A DNA stretch of 64,000 nt from Arthrobotrys musiformis (Eukaryota; Ascomycota; Orbiliomycetes; Orbiliales; Orbiliaceae), in assembly GCA_036971715.1 (NCBI GenBank), contig JAVHJL010000008.1:310001-374000 (forward strand), given 5' to 3'. The translations under genes were made by a program, and so were the position numbers. The notes under the pieces are model-generated. The model did not search any database. It was not told the DNA's origin and was given only the letters and a program-made list of their open reading frames with translations. This document shows, in pieces, positions 44,582-56,230 of this stretch; position 1 is the stretch's first letter; every line of letters starts with the position of its first letter.

Positions 44582-45626
44582 ATGCGCAGTTACAGTATGA
44601 CACCGCCGATGCCGACCTCGACGATCGCGACGCCGCCGCTACCCGGCAGGAGTCAAATCACCCTCAAAATTGTCACCCAACGCAACGCAAACCCAAAGCT
44701 CACAAACCGACTGTTGGAGATTGCAACGACCGCATTCTCAGACGATCAGACCTTCAGTTGGCGATATCCGACTCGTCATGAATATCCTGCTCACCACCGA
44801 CATATGTTTTGGCGGTATCTCGGGAATGAACTGCTGGACCCGACAGTTTGGGTTGTTGTTGCATATTTGGAGGACAACGGCGTCGAAGTGCCCGTTGGAT
44901 ACTCGACATGGCAGCGGAGGGGGCCCGGAACCGAGGAGGCTGTGAAGGGGCGAGATAGCCTGCTGCAAAGTAAGTTGTCTTTAAACGTAGCCCCCGTTTC
45001 TGAAATGGCAATGGTGCATAGAAGCCGTGATTTATGTGTTCATATTCATATCATCATCAAGCATCTATCATACTATAAAAGTCATAAGTATTCGGAAAGA
45101 GGAAAAAAGAGAAACGCTGGTCGAAACGATGACTAAGAAAGGAAAAAACTCCCAAAAATGGTTTATATATACAGAATCCGAACGCAACCTTTTCGCTCTT
45201 CACGAGCGTTTGAATAACTTTCTTTTCCCGAACCCGTCGGCGTACAAGCCAGCCATAGAACTAATGGCTCAGGTCTTCGAGGAAACCGAAAACCTCGTCA
45301 AGCAAATGCCACAGTTTGAAAATCACTTGCATCTTAACATATTGGCTGTCGACCCTGCATACCAGCGTCGGGGTATCGGTGAAGCGTTGGTACGGTGGGG
45401 CGTTAGCAAATCAACAAAGGAAGGCCTTCCGTGCGCTCTTGAAGCTTCCCGGGCCGGAAAAAAGGTATACACCAAATGCGGTTTCGAAGAAATTCAGATA
45501 TGCGACGGGCTGCATCCGACTCCGGAAAAGCCTTGGCAGGAAGGCATGCACTGCCGCGAGGAAGGCTGTCAATTCGGCGTCGGCAGTTTTATGATATTTG
45601 AACCTCCTTCTCTTCATCTTCAATAG
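44582..45626 (+). CDS. GNAT-family N-acetyltransferase
   Basis: The exons are 44582-44969 and 45175-45626. The 205-nt intron (GTAAGT donor, TATACAG acceptor) joins in phase, giving 279 residues. An upstream ATG at 44405 would add 59 residues. I prefer 44582 because a TATA-like motif lies between them. The GNAT core is in exon 2: HLNILAVDPAYQRRGIGEAL, with the acetyl-CoA pyrophosphate loop QRRGIG at 193-198, then KKVYTKCGFEE. Exon 1 has TFSWRYPTRHEYP and a beta-strand WVVVAYLEDNGVEVPVGYSTW. Proteins with this layout are common in filamentous ascomycetes and acetylate unknown small molecules or proteins. It is likely cytosolic. It is divergent from the amidohydrolase gene and convergent, 65 bp apart, with an F-box gene. 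Confidence 0.85.
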
Positions 45627-45691
45627 TTCCTGTTTCGTTTTCTTTCTTTATCCTCTTCCTCGATACCGCCAGGCGTTCCTTATCATTTTCT

Positions 45692-46678
45692 TTATACTGT
45701 TTGTTGTTTGCTCTGAAACTCCCCTCCCCTACCCCATGTCTTCCCTCCGCCATCCGCCAAGAGACTCAAGCTCAGAATATTAAAGCTTCCCCTACCCTCC
45801 TCTCCGACCTGTCTTCCACCAACATAGTCGTACCAAACTCTCCCTTCGCCAATTTCATCTGCCACTCCAGCAACCTCCATAGCAACTGCACAATGCACGC
45901 TGTTATGGTTCCACAAACACTGCGAGCATGCCCCATGATCCCAATCGAACAATCCGTGCACCAACATCGTCACAAAATCTTTAATCCTTAATCCATCTGT
46001 CGGTGACGCAAACGAGACTGTATAAGTGCACGTCCTACTGCAACACCTGAAACATCGCATGCTGATGTTGACCGCCTCCGTCAATGCCGGTCGAGTAACT
46101 TGCATTTGACTAATCGTATGCGGCATATCCACCAACAATTGCTTCTCGATATACCAGTCCACGTCGTGGGGGGGATCGCCAACCAAGTCGTCTAACCCAG
46201 AATAGTTCCCGTTATCCAACAATGGGGTATAATCTTTCTCCTTTCCCGGCTTGAATCCCAACTCGTCGTGCGCACGCTTTACATCCTCAATAATCCGAAG
46301 CCAGAGTTTGTTGATTATCGGTAGTAGGAGCATTGAGATTTCACGGGATGGTCGGGGTGGATTGTAAGCGAACTCATGCCCAACGTTTGGGGTGTACATC
46401 CGCGAGTAGTCCAGTCCACGGGGGATGTTGGGGTGAGCGTACATCCAAGTCTTCCATTGTACAATCGGATGAGACGAAGTTGTCGCGATGTCGTAGAAAA
46501 CCGGATGGACCAGACGTATATCCTTCAACAAATCCTTCGGGGGGAGATGGGATAGGATACCAGCAATGATCTCGGGATGATCCAATAGCTTCTCCCCACC
46601 GACGGGAGGTTTGCGAAATAGAAATGAGAAGCAGTCGAAGAGACCGAAGCAACAGCCCCGGTTCTTACGGCGGGCCAT
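45692..46678 (-). CDS. F-box protein
   Basis: This is a single-exon gene of 328 residues. The N terminus is Cys/Phe-rich (CCFGLFDCFSFLF). The F-box is at about 27-80: LDHPEIIAGILSHLPPKDLL, then LVHPVFYDIATT and WKTWMYAHP, like the WQTWTSK ending of the gene at 27709-29085. The Trp helix LLLPIINKLWLRII and a block with several cysteines (RCFRCCSRTC, later CSQCLWNHNSVHC) follow. The cysteines could bind zinc, but the spacing is not a standard finger. It is an SCF adaptor by inference. Its 3' end nearly meets that of the GNAT gene. Confidence 0.83.
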   Translation of the reverse strand: MARRKNRGCCFGLFDCFSFLFRKPPVGGEKLLDHPEIIAGILSHLPPKDLLKDIRLVHPVFYDIATTSSHPIVQWKTWMYAHPNIPRGLDYSRMYTPNVGHEFAYNPPRPSREISMLLLPIINKLWLRIIEDVKRAHDELGFKPGKEKDYTPLLDNGNYSGLDDLVGDPPHDVDWYIEKQLLVDMPHTISQMQVTRPALTEAVNISMRCFRCCSRTCTYTVSFASPTDGLRIKDFVTMLVHGLFDWDHGACSQCLWNHNSVHCAVAMEVAGVADEIGEGRVWYDYVGGRQVGEEGRGSFNILSLSLLADGGGKTWGRGGEFQSKQQTV

Positions 46679-49059
46679 TACTGTAATATTTTTTGAGATT
46701 GAATGCTAGTCGGATTGGTTAGGTATGCATCAGGTCGATAAGGGGTCCAAACGAGTGTGAGTAGGGAATCTGGGCTCCTCTGGATGGCTGAATGGCGAAG
46801 GAGTGACTGCCACAGAGCAAAGCAGGAAGAGAAGAAACCTAGCTAGAAAGGAAGAGGGGATTCCCTCTAGGAATCCGGAGGGGAGCTACATATCTTTTAT
46901 TGCCAATGCACAGTACTATGAACCCGCATGATATGAACTACACCGTTTTCTGACGGAGCGCGCTGTTATTTCGGATGTGATAGCTGGAATGTATGGTCGT
47001 ATAGGATGTGGATACCAGTACTGGGTAGCCATTAGCTAGTTTTTGATTGGGAACAGGCCAAGCAAGGTGGGATGGCATGAGAGTTGCGACGAATGGAGCT
47101 TTTGCATCGCCTCTTTGGGATCTTTCCTCTTCAGGCATAAAATGGCTTCAACGACACCACCAACGCAGCATCCCCGCCAAAGGAAGGCTTGGCTTTACCA
47201 GTTGGAGATGTAGTCCCTCGGCCCAGAATTCGTTTCAGATTCCAAAGTCGCAATTGAGGATATAAAACTGGGAAATTAGTGATTTTTAACGCTTTCAAGT
47301 GGACGTCGGTAGGATCGACTATTCCCCTTTCGATTCGACTGCCGACAAGGTGTTTGTAGCCGTGAGCAGCCACGCAGACGCGCATCCAGCTACTCGACTG
47401 TCCAGCTCCAAATTTAAAGAAAATTCTCCTGGCAGTGGCTGCTATCGGACGTTCTGATTAGGTTTAGAATTTCTCGTCATTGTTTCTTTCAATTGCTCGT
47501 ATTAGTTTGGTCTGGTCCATATAAAAAGGAACCTGCGCTCTTCGCTCCCCGTTCAGTAGTGATACCAAACAGGTAAATAGCTGGAGGATACAGGAAACAT
47601 GGCAACATGGCAACAACGGGTATACGGCTTCCTCAAAACCTCTTGAGTTAGTACTATATGCCGAGAGAGCTAGATCCTATATGTATTGGCCGACAGACTT
47701 TTTTTTAGAACACGCGCCAGCGTTTGGATTTGATATTGTCATGATCAGAGCTCGTGTTGGAGCCGTCAAGCCACTTTGTAAGTTTTCACACCAGGCGCCA
47801 TGATGCATAAGTGATAGGACTTGAAAAGTTGAGACTCGTATAATCCCTGAAAATTTCGAAAATCGATGCCCACCGTACGGAGCTTACAATGCGATCAGTC
47901 CTTGGCCGTCCGTTTAAAAAGCATCTTTATCATAGTAGAGCTATAGCTGATGGTGGTCCGTCCAGTCGTCGGTCTGATCCAAGAATGTCTTTTGGCTTCG
48001 TCGGCTCAACATCACATTTCGGCAACGCTAAGACCAAACCGGCCAAGTGTCGTCGGAAAGCGTTCTCGGTCGAGTTGGATCACAGCCGAGATTGAGATTG
48101 ATGGGCAGGGGTCGTCGCATAAACCTGCATGGTCGGGACTGTCTTTTCCACAGATTCTACGACCAAAATATTCGGAACTCGCTGATATCATAGTGTCGTG
48201 ATGGTTTATTGGTGGTAGTAGTTCTAGGCGGTGGATTGATTTATGTAGGACTTGCAAGATGGCAACTTGAATCGCATTGCAATTGCGAGGCTCTGAAAAA
48301 GCCAGTTCTTTCAGTTCCCGACACCATTGACCAGTCCCTGCTAAGCTTTTTTCATGTCAACTATGAGATTCCGAACATGCGATCAGTGCTGTCTATATCG
48401 ATCAAATCTTGCATGATGATGCGTCGCCAATTTTTTCCTCTAAAGTTTTTCAGGATGTTTGTGTTTTGATTTTCGATATTGTAGGTTGCCCACGAAGCGC
48501 TTCATAGAGGCCTCGTGTAATTTTTGTTTATTCTCGATCTGATCAACCCCAGTCTCCAACGATCCCACTTGGAGGGATATTTGCGTTTTATCTGGACCTT
48601 GGGGGGCTTTTCCAACACCCTGCGACCTTTGGGCTGGGGTCAGTACTCTCAGTCGCCAAAATCTAAGCCCATATACGTCAGCTTCCGTCCGAACATGTGA
48701 AGCCCAGAGGAAAAACCCGGGGAAATAACGTTAAATTTTCAAAGCCTGTCATCAACATACTTAACCCGAGCCGGAACCTCGTGAAGAGACTATCCGTGGG
48801 TTCTGTTTGTAGAAATGCCCATGGGCGCCTAGCCGCCAACGCTGGGCGAGGAAGGTCATCTGGACGGCTGGCGGTACAACAATCTGACCGACCTCAACTT
48901 CACCCCAACACAACGACTTGCTGAGAAACCCGCTCTTAAAAAGATACCTGCCGCCTCATTGACGCAATTACGAAGGTACATATCACCATCCTCAATTGCC
49001 ACACACTTTATCTGAGCTTCAATACCGAGTTACATCTATACATCTTTGTGCGGGTCAAA
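46679..49059. other. Gene-poor region with an orphan core promoter
   Basis: No gene is supported. A good TATA box (CATATAAAAAGG, about 47518-47529) is followed at about 47600 by an ATG opening only a 14-codon frame. The frames at 47889-48257 on both strands have no domains. The last 60 bases are the MAPEG leader. Confidence 0.4.
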
Positions 49060-49645
49060 ATGCCTTACAACTATTCTCTTCTTTCCATCCTTGGCACATG
49101 GGGTATCGCCATGGGGTCCCACGTGTACGCAGCCGCGCTGGTCAATACTTCCGGGAGGAATGTTGTCTTCGATAATGCAAATCCTAGGAACCAGTGGGAG
49201 GGTTTAAGGGCCCAGTTGCCGCCTGATCTGTTCGCTCGTTCGCAGAGGGCACAAGCAGCCTCCGCGAATGGCCTTGAAATCTTGGGATTTTGGGGGCTCG
49301 CTGTAGTAAGTATCCATCCACCGATAGATCTAATGCGGCTCATAGGGAGATGGCTCTAGAGTTAACATTAAGGAATAGCTCGCGGGAAACCTCGCACAGT
49401 TGCCAATCAAGTCGCTCAATGATCATGCATTAATATTCCTTGGGTCGAGGTACATTTGCACTCTTCACTCTCTATCCTCGGTGTCCCATGCTAACAAGCG
49501 CCAAAATTACAGGGTCTTATATAGTGTTCTCTACGTCAATATCTCAACTCTCAAATTGTCATGGTTCAGGTCGATTGTATGGGGTGTTGGTATCGCTGCT
49601 ATTTCAAATCTCCTATGGCAGTCTACCGTCGCACTAAATGCTTAA
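49060..49645 (+). CDS. MAPEG family membrane protein
   Basis: The exons are 49060-49305, 49379-49449 and 49513-49645. The introns are 73 and 63 nt (the second with TGCTAACAAG and TTACAG) and join in phase, giving 149 residues, the usual length for the family. The ATG at 49060 gives MPYNYSLLSILGTWGIAM. Four hydrophobic segments are expected. Diagnostic blocks are NPRNQWEGLRAQLPP, FARSQRAQAASANGLEILGF (the R-x2-A/R-A-x-x-N-G-x-E motif of the glutathione-binding helix) and GSRVLYSVLYVN. The family covers microsomal glutathione transferases and eicosanoid-metabolism relatives, and sits in the ER. The fungal branch's substrate is unknown. The second intron is a multiple of three, so a naive frame would read through it. 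Confidence 0.85.
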
Positions 49646-51415
49646 AACATTTATATGAAATTCCTTCATTATAAGGTACTTCGGTATTGAATCGGGGGTC
49701 GATTCATACGCCGAAGCGCCCGAAGTTGTATATATGCTGTATTCCACCTTGCGCTAGCATCTCTTCACTGAATGGACTTGCGAGAACGCCAAACCGCTTA
49801 ATTCAGGAATTCATAATATAAATTCATACTTACATATATGCGTACTGCTAGTTATGACGAAAATGGGAATGGGCATATAAATTTTCAATGTATCAGAAAT
49901 GGTGCCATCATTGTTTAGGTATATACTCGAGTCGCAGGACTTTCTATATTTTATGAACTACGGAATTCTGTTAGGAAGCTTCCTCGGTATTTTGAGAGTG
50001 ATTTGAGTCCATAGCCTCGGTCACGGCGAGTGGGAAACACACACCTTGATAATAAGGTTTACTTCGTCACCATCACCAAGAGCCGTGTTATTCTATGCTT
50101 CTATTCTAAATATTTCGTATACACCAGAAGATTCCTTAGTTTCCGACCGAGATTTTTGAGGCAAAAACGGAAGAGGGGAAACAGCTATTCAAATATGACG
50201 CTCTGCCTCTAAATATTAGGGATCAGTTGAACCTGGATATTGGCGGAGTTCGCTCTTCGGTCACGCCAACCTTTGACTTCTAGTGGAATCAATCGATACG
50301 AATCTCTAGCAGTGTCGTAATGTGTTGAAAATAATTGTTTCAGACGAAATAGTGCTGGAAAAGGGTAATATATTTCCCATTCGAGATTTGTACAACACCT
50401 TGGGAAAGGGATATATCCTAATCAGGTAGGTAGGCTAAGCCAATTAAGAATATACAACATGCAACACCAACGTCTCGACTTGGACGGACGATATCGGCAG
50501 CTAAAGTCCAGCTACGAGGCCGCGAGGCCGATCAAGGACTGAGTGATTCATGGGCCGGAGCCAACTCGTGGTGAGCTAGACAGCTGATGGGTGAGGCCGA
50601 GTTTGGTTGGATATGCCTACCACAAGGGAGGGTATTCGAAAAATGTTTTGATTATCATTCCAAGGCCAAGAAAAAATTAAAAGGTATCTTTTGCGATTGC
50701 GGGCCATCTATCAGATATCAGCTTGCCTCAGATTTGGGAGCCTCAAGGCTCCTGGAGGCGTTCTCGAGACGGAATGGAGTCCTCAAAACCCCTTATGGGA
50801 CATCAAGCCGCAAATTTTCACTGCAACAGCATAAAGAGGTATCTTTCTAGATGCTAATCAAGAGTTTTCATAGTGCATAGCTCTAGGCCGATTACGAGGC
50901 CGTCAGAATAATTCGATTAATATTTGCGAAGGGCTAAAATTCAGCCACATGCACATAGACTCGAGGCGTTTGTACAGGATCCTGTAGCAGTCTCGTTCCC
51001 AGGCGCTCGGCAGGATCCTATACTTCGTGTTGTCTAGTCACTACGGCCATAGCATGCCAGAGTTGTGAATCCTTTCGGTCGGGGTATATATATGCGTATG
51101 GCGGTTCTAAATGCGTTGGTGTGTGATAACGTTAGGCGGGTTTTCCTGAGCTCGTGAAATTTCACACGCGATCACCCGCGTCGTATCTCTACCTTCAATC
51201 CCCAGGATCTCGCACCAGCAGGACTCTATGATTTTTGAGAGTTCCAAATTTTGAATAAATTCTATGTCCGTGAAAAATAACTTCGGACGAAGGTAGAGAT
51301 ATAGGTATGAACTCGAGCTACAATTGTGATGACTCGAACAATAAGGGAACGGAACTGATGGTCATTAGATTAGGAACGTTTCGAAACAACAAAGTAACAA
51401 GCGTAAAAACGCGTC
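49646..51415. other. Gene-poor region
   Basis: No gene is supported; the frame 50587-50850 lacks a domain. A GTCTCGTTCCCAG motif lies at 50990-51002, one of seven dispersed copies. Confidence 0.4.
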
Positions 51416-52336
51416 ATGGAAGACAAAAGTTCCTCTCAGGATACCTCCAAGGCGGCCAAAAATTATCATATAGTTTTGGAAATTCCCGAGCTTCTTGAGT
51501 TGGTACTTTGCCACGTTGCAGACTGGTCATTTTTCAAAAATCGCAATCGGAGATCTATCGAAGATCCCGATAGTTTCATCGATTTGTACCACTGCAGCCT
51601 AGTCTCCAAGTTCTGGAAGAGCATCATAGACACCTCACCCGCCATCTCTAGAAAGCTTGGTAGATACAATGGGAAGCAACTGGTAGCCCCAATTGACTAC
51701 CACGTTTGCCCGCTAGGTAGTCGTCTTCCAACATTCGTTCGGGAGGGAGAATTGTATCCTACGATCAATTACTCCTTTATATCTTGGCTAGCCTGGCGTG
51801 TTCCCAGATGCTTCCACGACGACAACGATCATGACATAAAAGACCTCCATGGTCAATATGTTCGCGACAAATTTCCACCATCTTACTTTTCGAACCCTCC
51901 CACCACTGAGGTCATCGTTTATTTTGTCCGGTTGAAATTTGGAATTCTCGTTAAAAACATCGACTTAGGGAATGTTAAAATCTACCCAATACACGTCAAC
52001 CGAATGGAGGTTTATCGCTATCCGTCGCAATCATTCGGCGTCCGAAATGAGCACGGTGTGACAGTGGAGGATATCGTTCGGGCCGTCTGCGCTTTACTGG
52101 AAGGACGTCATGGAGAGTACAATTACGACCCCGACTCCATTAATAAGAGTAATGGATTCTCGGGCCTGGAAATCGGGATTTTTAAACGAACGGAGCAACA
52201 GCCCATGGGAGCGGTAAACCGCTGGTCGTCAATGACGCGATATGGATCGTTTGAAACTCTCAAAGACTCCCAAAAATTGTGGAAATATGAGGTTTCAAAC
52301 AAATTCAAGCTTTTCGCGGAGATGAAGCGAGACTGA
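51416..52336 (+). CDS. F-box protein
   Basis: This is a single-exon gene of 306 residues. The F-box is at about 18-85 and carries an insertion: IVLEIPELLELVLCHVADWS, then about 20 inserted residues (NRNRRSIEDPDSF), then LYHCSLVSKFWKSIIDTSPAI. The core and the IDTSP ending match the gene at 26367-27257. The remainder has a Trp-containing hydrophobic stretch (FISWLAWRVP) in the place of the family's Trp helix, a segment YFSNPPTTEVIVYFV, and many aromatic residues. The C-terminal EP[YW] motif is absent. An SCF adaptor role is inferred. Target unknown. Confidence 0.78.
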   Translation: MEDKSSSQDTSKAAKNYHIVLEIPELLELVLCHVADWSFFKNRNRRSIEDPDSFIDLYHCSLVSKFWKSIIDTSPAISRKLGRYNGKQLVAPIDYHVCPLGSRLPTFVREGELYPTINYSFISWLAWRVPRCFHDDNDHDIKDLHGQYVRDKFPPSYFSNPPTTEVIVYFVRLKFGILVKNIDLGNVKIYPIHVNRMEVYRYPSQSFGVRNEHGVTVEDIVRAVCALLEGRHGEYNYDPDSINKSNGFSGLEIGIFKRTEQQPMGAVNRWSSMTRYGSFETLKDSQKLWKYEVSNKFKLFAEMKRD

Positions 52337-52958
52337 TCAACCGCGTTTTCCGCGTATGAGTTGTTGGTGCATGCCTAGCGTCGTAAGGGGGCCACGAACT
52401 CTTCTTTGTATAGAATTAGATTCGTACTACGGCGGCTGAAGGTTTAGTAAAGAGAAAGCCTGTGGAAGTGGTTAGGAAACGATGGCTATTGGGAAAGAGC
52501 GCCCCTGTTTTGTTACTGATCAATAGATTTGCCGTCTAGTCTGGCGACCGATTAAAAAGTTCATAGCATTGGGTGACTGCTTTGATTAAAACTCGGTATC
52601 AAGGTTAAGCCAAATGAAATTCTAGAACGGTATGGAATATTAAAGGCGACTCGAATATGTTCGAGGGATAAGCTGAAGTAGTGTCCCGAATCTACCTACA
52701 CACTGTAGATTTCTAGATGGCCCTTCAAGCGTAACGTATGACGCCGGCATTACCGCGTCATGGAAGCTTTGAAAAGTAACCCCTATATGATAATCATATG
52801 CATTGAATCAGAGTCTTCACCTTGACATTTTTCCAATTCTATCGTTTCACGTCTGTGGTGAATAGTATTGTTGTCACAAAATACCTTACCGCCAACTCAC
52901 CACCACCTTATTTTCTTCTTCTACTGTGAGCCAGATAACTCTTTAAGCAACTATCGAT
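52337..52958. other. Intergenic region
   Basis: This is the upstream region of the AT-hook gene. I see no gene, repeat or clear TATA box. Confidence 0.4.
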
Positions 52959-53837
52959 ATGGCTGATCAGATAAAAAATGAGGAAATGCCTGCCACCTCT
53001 CCTCCTGATGATAATATACTACCCCAGGAGTTGAGCGAAAATCATAGTGCAACTGATGAAGGAACACTTATCAAAAAAGATCCAGATGCAAAGGATCATA
53101 CACCTGACGAAATCAAAGCGACGCCGACAAGCCCTATTCAAGAAGAAGCTGGCCCTGAACCTACGAAGCTGGTCAAAAAGCGCGGCCGCCCAAGCAAATC
53201 TAGTAATGGCGAGGATGGCGAAAATAAACGAAAGAGAAGTAAAACTGCACCAAAAGAGCCTAAAACGGCCGGGAAACCAAAAATCAAAACTGAAGATCCC
53301 AAAGATAATACGAGCTCAGAGAATGCAACGAGAAGCAGAGGCCGTAAAGCCGGGACCTCATCTGGGAGCTGGACCGCCGAACAAGATGCGTACCTGAGGC
53401 AGCTCTACCAACAAACTACCGCCATCAAAGATATCCATGAAAGATTTGGAGCCAAATTCAATACTGGGAAAAGCCCCAACAGTCTAAAATTACGCCACGG
53501 CAAATTAAAGAGGGATTCCCTTGTTTTATCACCAAGGGAGGTAAGCTCGGTCGGAGCATCCTTCAACAAGATGCCTTCAAATCGCACTAGGGCGCCGGTA
53601 CCACTGACTAACATCTGCTCTTTTCAGGAAGAAGTACTCAAACGTGCTATACACACAGTCGAAAATAATAAAGCAGCGGCAGTTTTGGACATTTATATGA
53701 AAGAGGGAGGGGAAGGTATTACTAAACTAACGCAAACGTTCGTTGCGATGCAGTTGAAAAAATGGGGAGGAGGATCCAAGAACATCCAAAGCGGAGAAGA
53801 GGTCGAGGGAGGCGATGATAGTAACGACGAGGAATAG
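52959..53837 (+). CDS. Myb/SANT-like protein with AT-hook
   Basis: I read two exons, 52959-53540 and 53628-53837. The 87-nt intron (GTAAGC, GACTAAC, TTTTCAG) is in frame and has no stop. Removing it gives 263 residues; retaining it gives 292. Residues 73-80 are a classic AT-hook (KKRGRPSK), with a second basic RSRGRK near 125. Many Lys-rich, Pro/Glu-rich disordered segments surround it. A Myb/SANT-like domain lies at about 136-186 (GSWTAEQDAYLRQLYQQ...FGAKFNTGKSPNSLKLRHGKLKRD), spaced like a small three-helix DNA-binding domain. The C terminus is acidic (EGGDDSNDEE). It is likely a nuclear DNA- or chromatin-binding protein. Targets are unknown. Confidence 0.75.
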   Translation: MADQIKNEEMPATSPPDDNILPQELSENHSATDEGTLIKKDPDAKDHTPDEIKATPTSPIQEEAGPEPTKLVKKRGRPSKSSNGEDGENKRKRSKTAPKEPKTAGKPKIKTEDPKDNTSSENATRSRGRKAGTSSGSWTAEQDAYLRQLYQQTTAIKDIHERFGAKFNTGKSPNSLKLRHGKLKRDSLVLSPREVSSVGASFNKMPSNRTRAPVPLTNICSFQEEVLKRAIHTVENNKAAAVLDIYMKEGGEGITKLTQTFVAMQLKKWGGGSKNIQSGEEVEGGDDSNDEE

Positions 53838-55154
53838 CCGATCCTTGAAAGAGCATCAATGGGGCATAATCTGTATCGCCGTCGATATGAGGCTCCACAA
53901 TCTTAAAATTCTTGCACCGTTGTATCAATGCGTGTTAAGCCTGCCAATAGAGTTCACGTCCAATATAGGGCGTCAATTAACTAGCTAGTGAAATTCGACG
54001 TACTTTAGAAAGATTGTGGGACCAAAGGAATTTCCTTATTCCATTTATCAGAATACAGGGTTAATCTAGAGCTTTCTTTAACACAAGCTAATTGCGTTGT
54101 TGGCAAATTTCGATACTAGGATCCGGCTAGGATAAGGGCTCTGAAAAGTCGTCGTGAAAGCCTGGTATCAATGCTCCTTATGCCAGGCTAATCTTATTGG
54201 AAAGACAGACTAGATATCGGCGATTAAGATTACGAAGGTCTTGATTGGTCTCGTTCCTAGCCCCACCCAGCCTTGATCAAGTAAGATCGAGAGAGAGAGA
54301 GAGAGGGCTAGAGGGAATCAGCAAAGGTTGGGGTTCCGCTGCAGGCCACTTTGGGTGCATTGAATCGCATTGGTCGTGACGTCTAGCGTTCCCCCAGCTG
54401 CAGACTCTCGACCCCCTTGAGGACACCGCCATGCCGGCTAGCAGTGCTGACAAGGCTAGTCCATATTACTGTTACACAACGCCAAAAAAGGGAAACCCCC
54501 GAAAGAGAAATGCAACGTATAACTATATGTGTTGCGTGATGGGAGGCTATATTGAAGGGGTCTGCTGAGGTCATGACGCCCAGTCAACATCATTAAGGTC
54601 AACCTCTTGAACTACGAGCTCCACTCCGACATTGGATTTAAATTGCAGTTGAAACGTCCTTCCAGCCGAAGTTCGGCCAGCTCTGGTGTATGGGACAGGT
54701 TTAGTCAGGTTAGAGGTTGTTTTTGAAAGAGTTGACTCCGTCCTGGGGCTAGCAACAGCAAGAGATTGGATATCAGACTACTGGAAATATTGAACGAAAC
54801 CTCCCAGAAATTTCTTCTCTTCCTTCCTTCTCCCACCATTTTTTTGACCACTCTTATCACTTCCATAGGGCAAAACAACACATACCCCCGCACTCAGCAC
54901 AGTGCAATAGTGGATAAATATTTAATCCATATAGGTCGGAGCCCCGGATCCCTCTCAAGAACAGGTTGTTCCAATAGCTTGACCATCACAGACCTCAGCA
55001 TACCCAGCAAACACCGCATCAGAAGACTCCCCTAGTTTTGTTACCTCCATGGCAGCTTGTCCTTCTAGCTGTGAGTTACGCCACTTTCATTGACTAGCTG
55101 AGAGAGAACGCCAAAGGAACGGCGGAAAAGTTCTGTTGATCTCACAACCGTACA
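53838..55154. other. Intergenic region with (GA)n
   Basis: A (GA)n run lies at about 54287-54306, and a GTCTCGTTCCTAG motif at 54248-54260. No gene is supported. Confidence 0.45.
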
Positions 55155-56230
55155 ATGGCTTTCCTTTGTTCCGGCTGTTCCATCAAACGTGGCCCATCAC
55201 CTTGCCAAAAGTGCGTGCGTGGGGATACTCCGTTCTCCTGGAAAACCAACGTAGGAGCTATCAAGGGAACAGTGCAAAGTGCCACACCGGCCGCGCAGCC
55301 CAGTTCTACACACACGCCCGTTGATTCTAATGGCATTAGTGCTCGCCCCGGTGGCCTTCAGGCGCTATGGGTTTGTACCCCCCACAAAACCCCAGCAGGA
55401 GGTTAGAGTTCGCTACATATCGCAGTCAGCTAACTCGTCCTGCCTACGGGAAGAATAACGGCCAATCTCGCCATAGGAATTCTTGGCGTCCGGGCTCCAA
55501 ATATCCTGAGAAGCAAGACTTAGTCCCACTAGGCAAAATTGTGATCAATAAAGCGGAAACCCGTCCAGGGTCTCAAAAACAATCAGAAACTCAAGACGAG
55601 CCAAAGCCTCAAGAGCAAGAACGACCGGAACCTCAAAACGAGCCGGAGCCTCGAGAACGGCCAGAACCTCAAGACCAGCCAGCACTCCAAGGCCAACCGG
55701 CACCCCAAGGCGAGCTAGAGCCTCAAGACAAACCAGAATCTCAAGGCGAGCCGGTGTCCCACAACTACACCTGCCCCAAACGAGGGTTCGTCAAAAAGGT
55801 CCCGGCCAATTTCCCCCCCAAGCTTACAAACTTCTGCGAGTATTGTAACCGCCTCTTCCGCAAAAGTCGTTTCTTCGCGCGTCACATTTGCCCGCGACGG
55901 TCAGTCCGCACCTGGCAAGTGAGATGCACTTATCCGGGTTGCAAAGTTATCCGTCGCAATCTGCATTTACCTTACGCTAGGCGTATCTTGTATTCGCACC
56001 AACAGCGCCTACATATTGGTTGGTTCAAGGGGACGCATTTCACCAACCGTTTTGTTGCCACCTCGGAGCAAACTGTGCCTGACTTGACTGCGCCGCGTTT
56101 CACGTCGGGACTCTATCACTCAAAGGCTATTTTGGACGGTGACGAGAGCCTGGTTCGAGACAACAGCGATGAGCCAATAAAGTGCCCAGATCCGGACCTC
56201 CCGGGTTCTCAGTCAACACCGGTGAATTGA
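55155..56230 (+). CDS. Zinc-finger-like protein, paralogue 1 (5' structure uncertain)
   Basis: The firm part is the frame from ATG 55367 to 56230 (287 residues). An overlapping upstream frame (ATG 55155) begins with a Cys-rich segment (CSGCSIKRGPSPCQKC) and may be an earlier exon. I found no intron with good signals and matching phase. Residues about 65-125 of the 55367 frame are a Pro/Glu/Gln-rich repeat (PEPQ/EPQD units). After it comes CEYC...HIC (C-x2-C-x12-H-x-C). Then comes CTYPGC...HQQRLH-IGW, a C-x4-C-x18-H-x4-H motif. The latter is shared in diverged form with the genes at 58532 and 62688. It is probably a nucleic-acid-binding or metal-binding protein, but the family is unknown to me. 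Confidence 0.6.
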
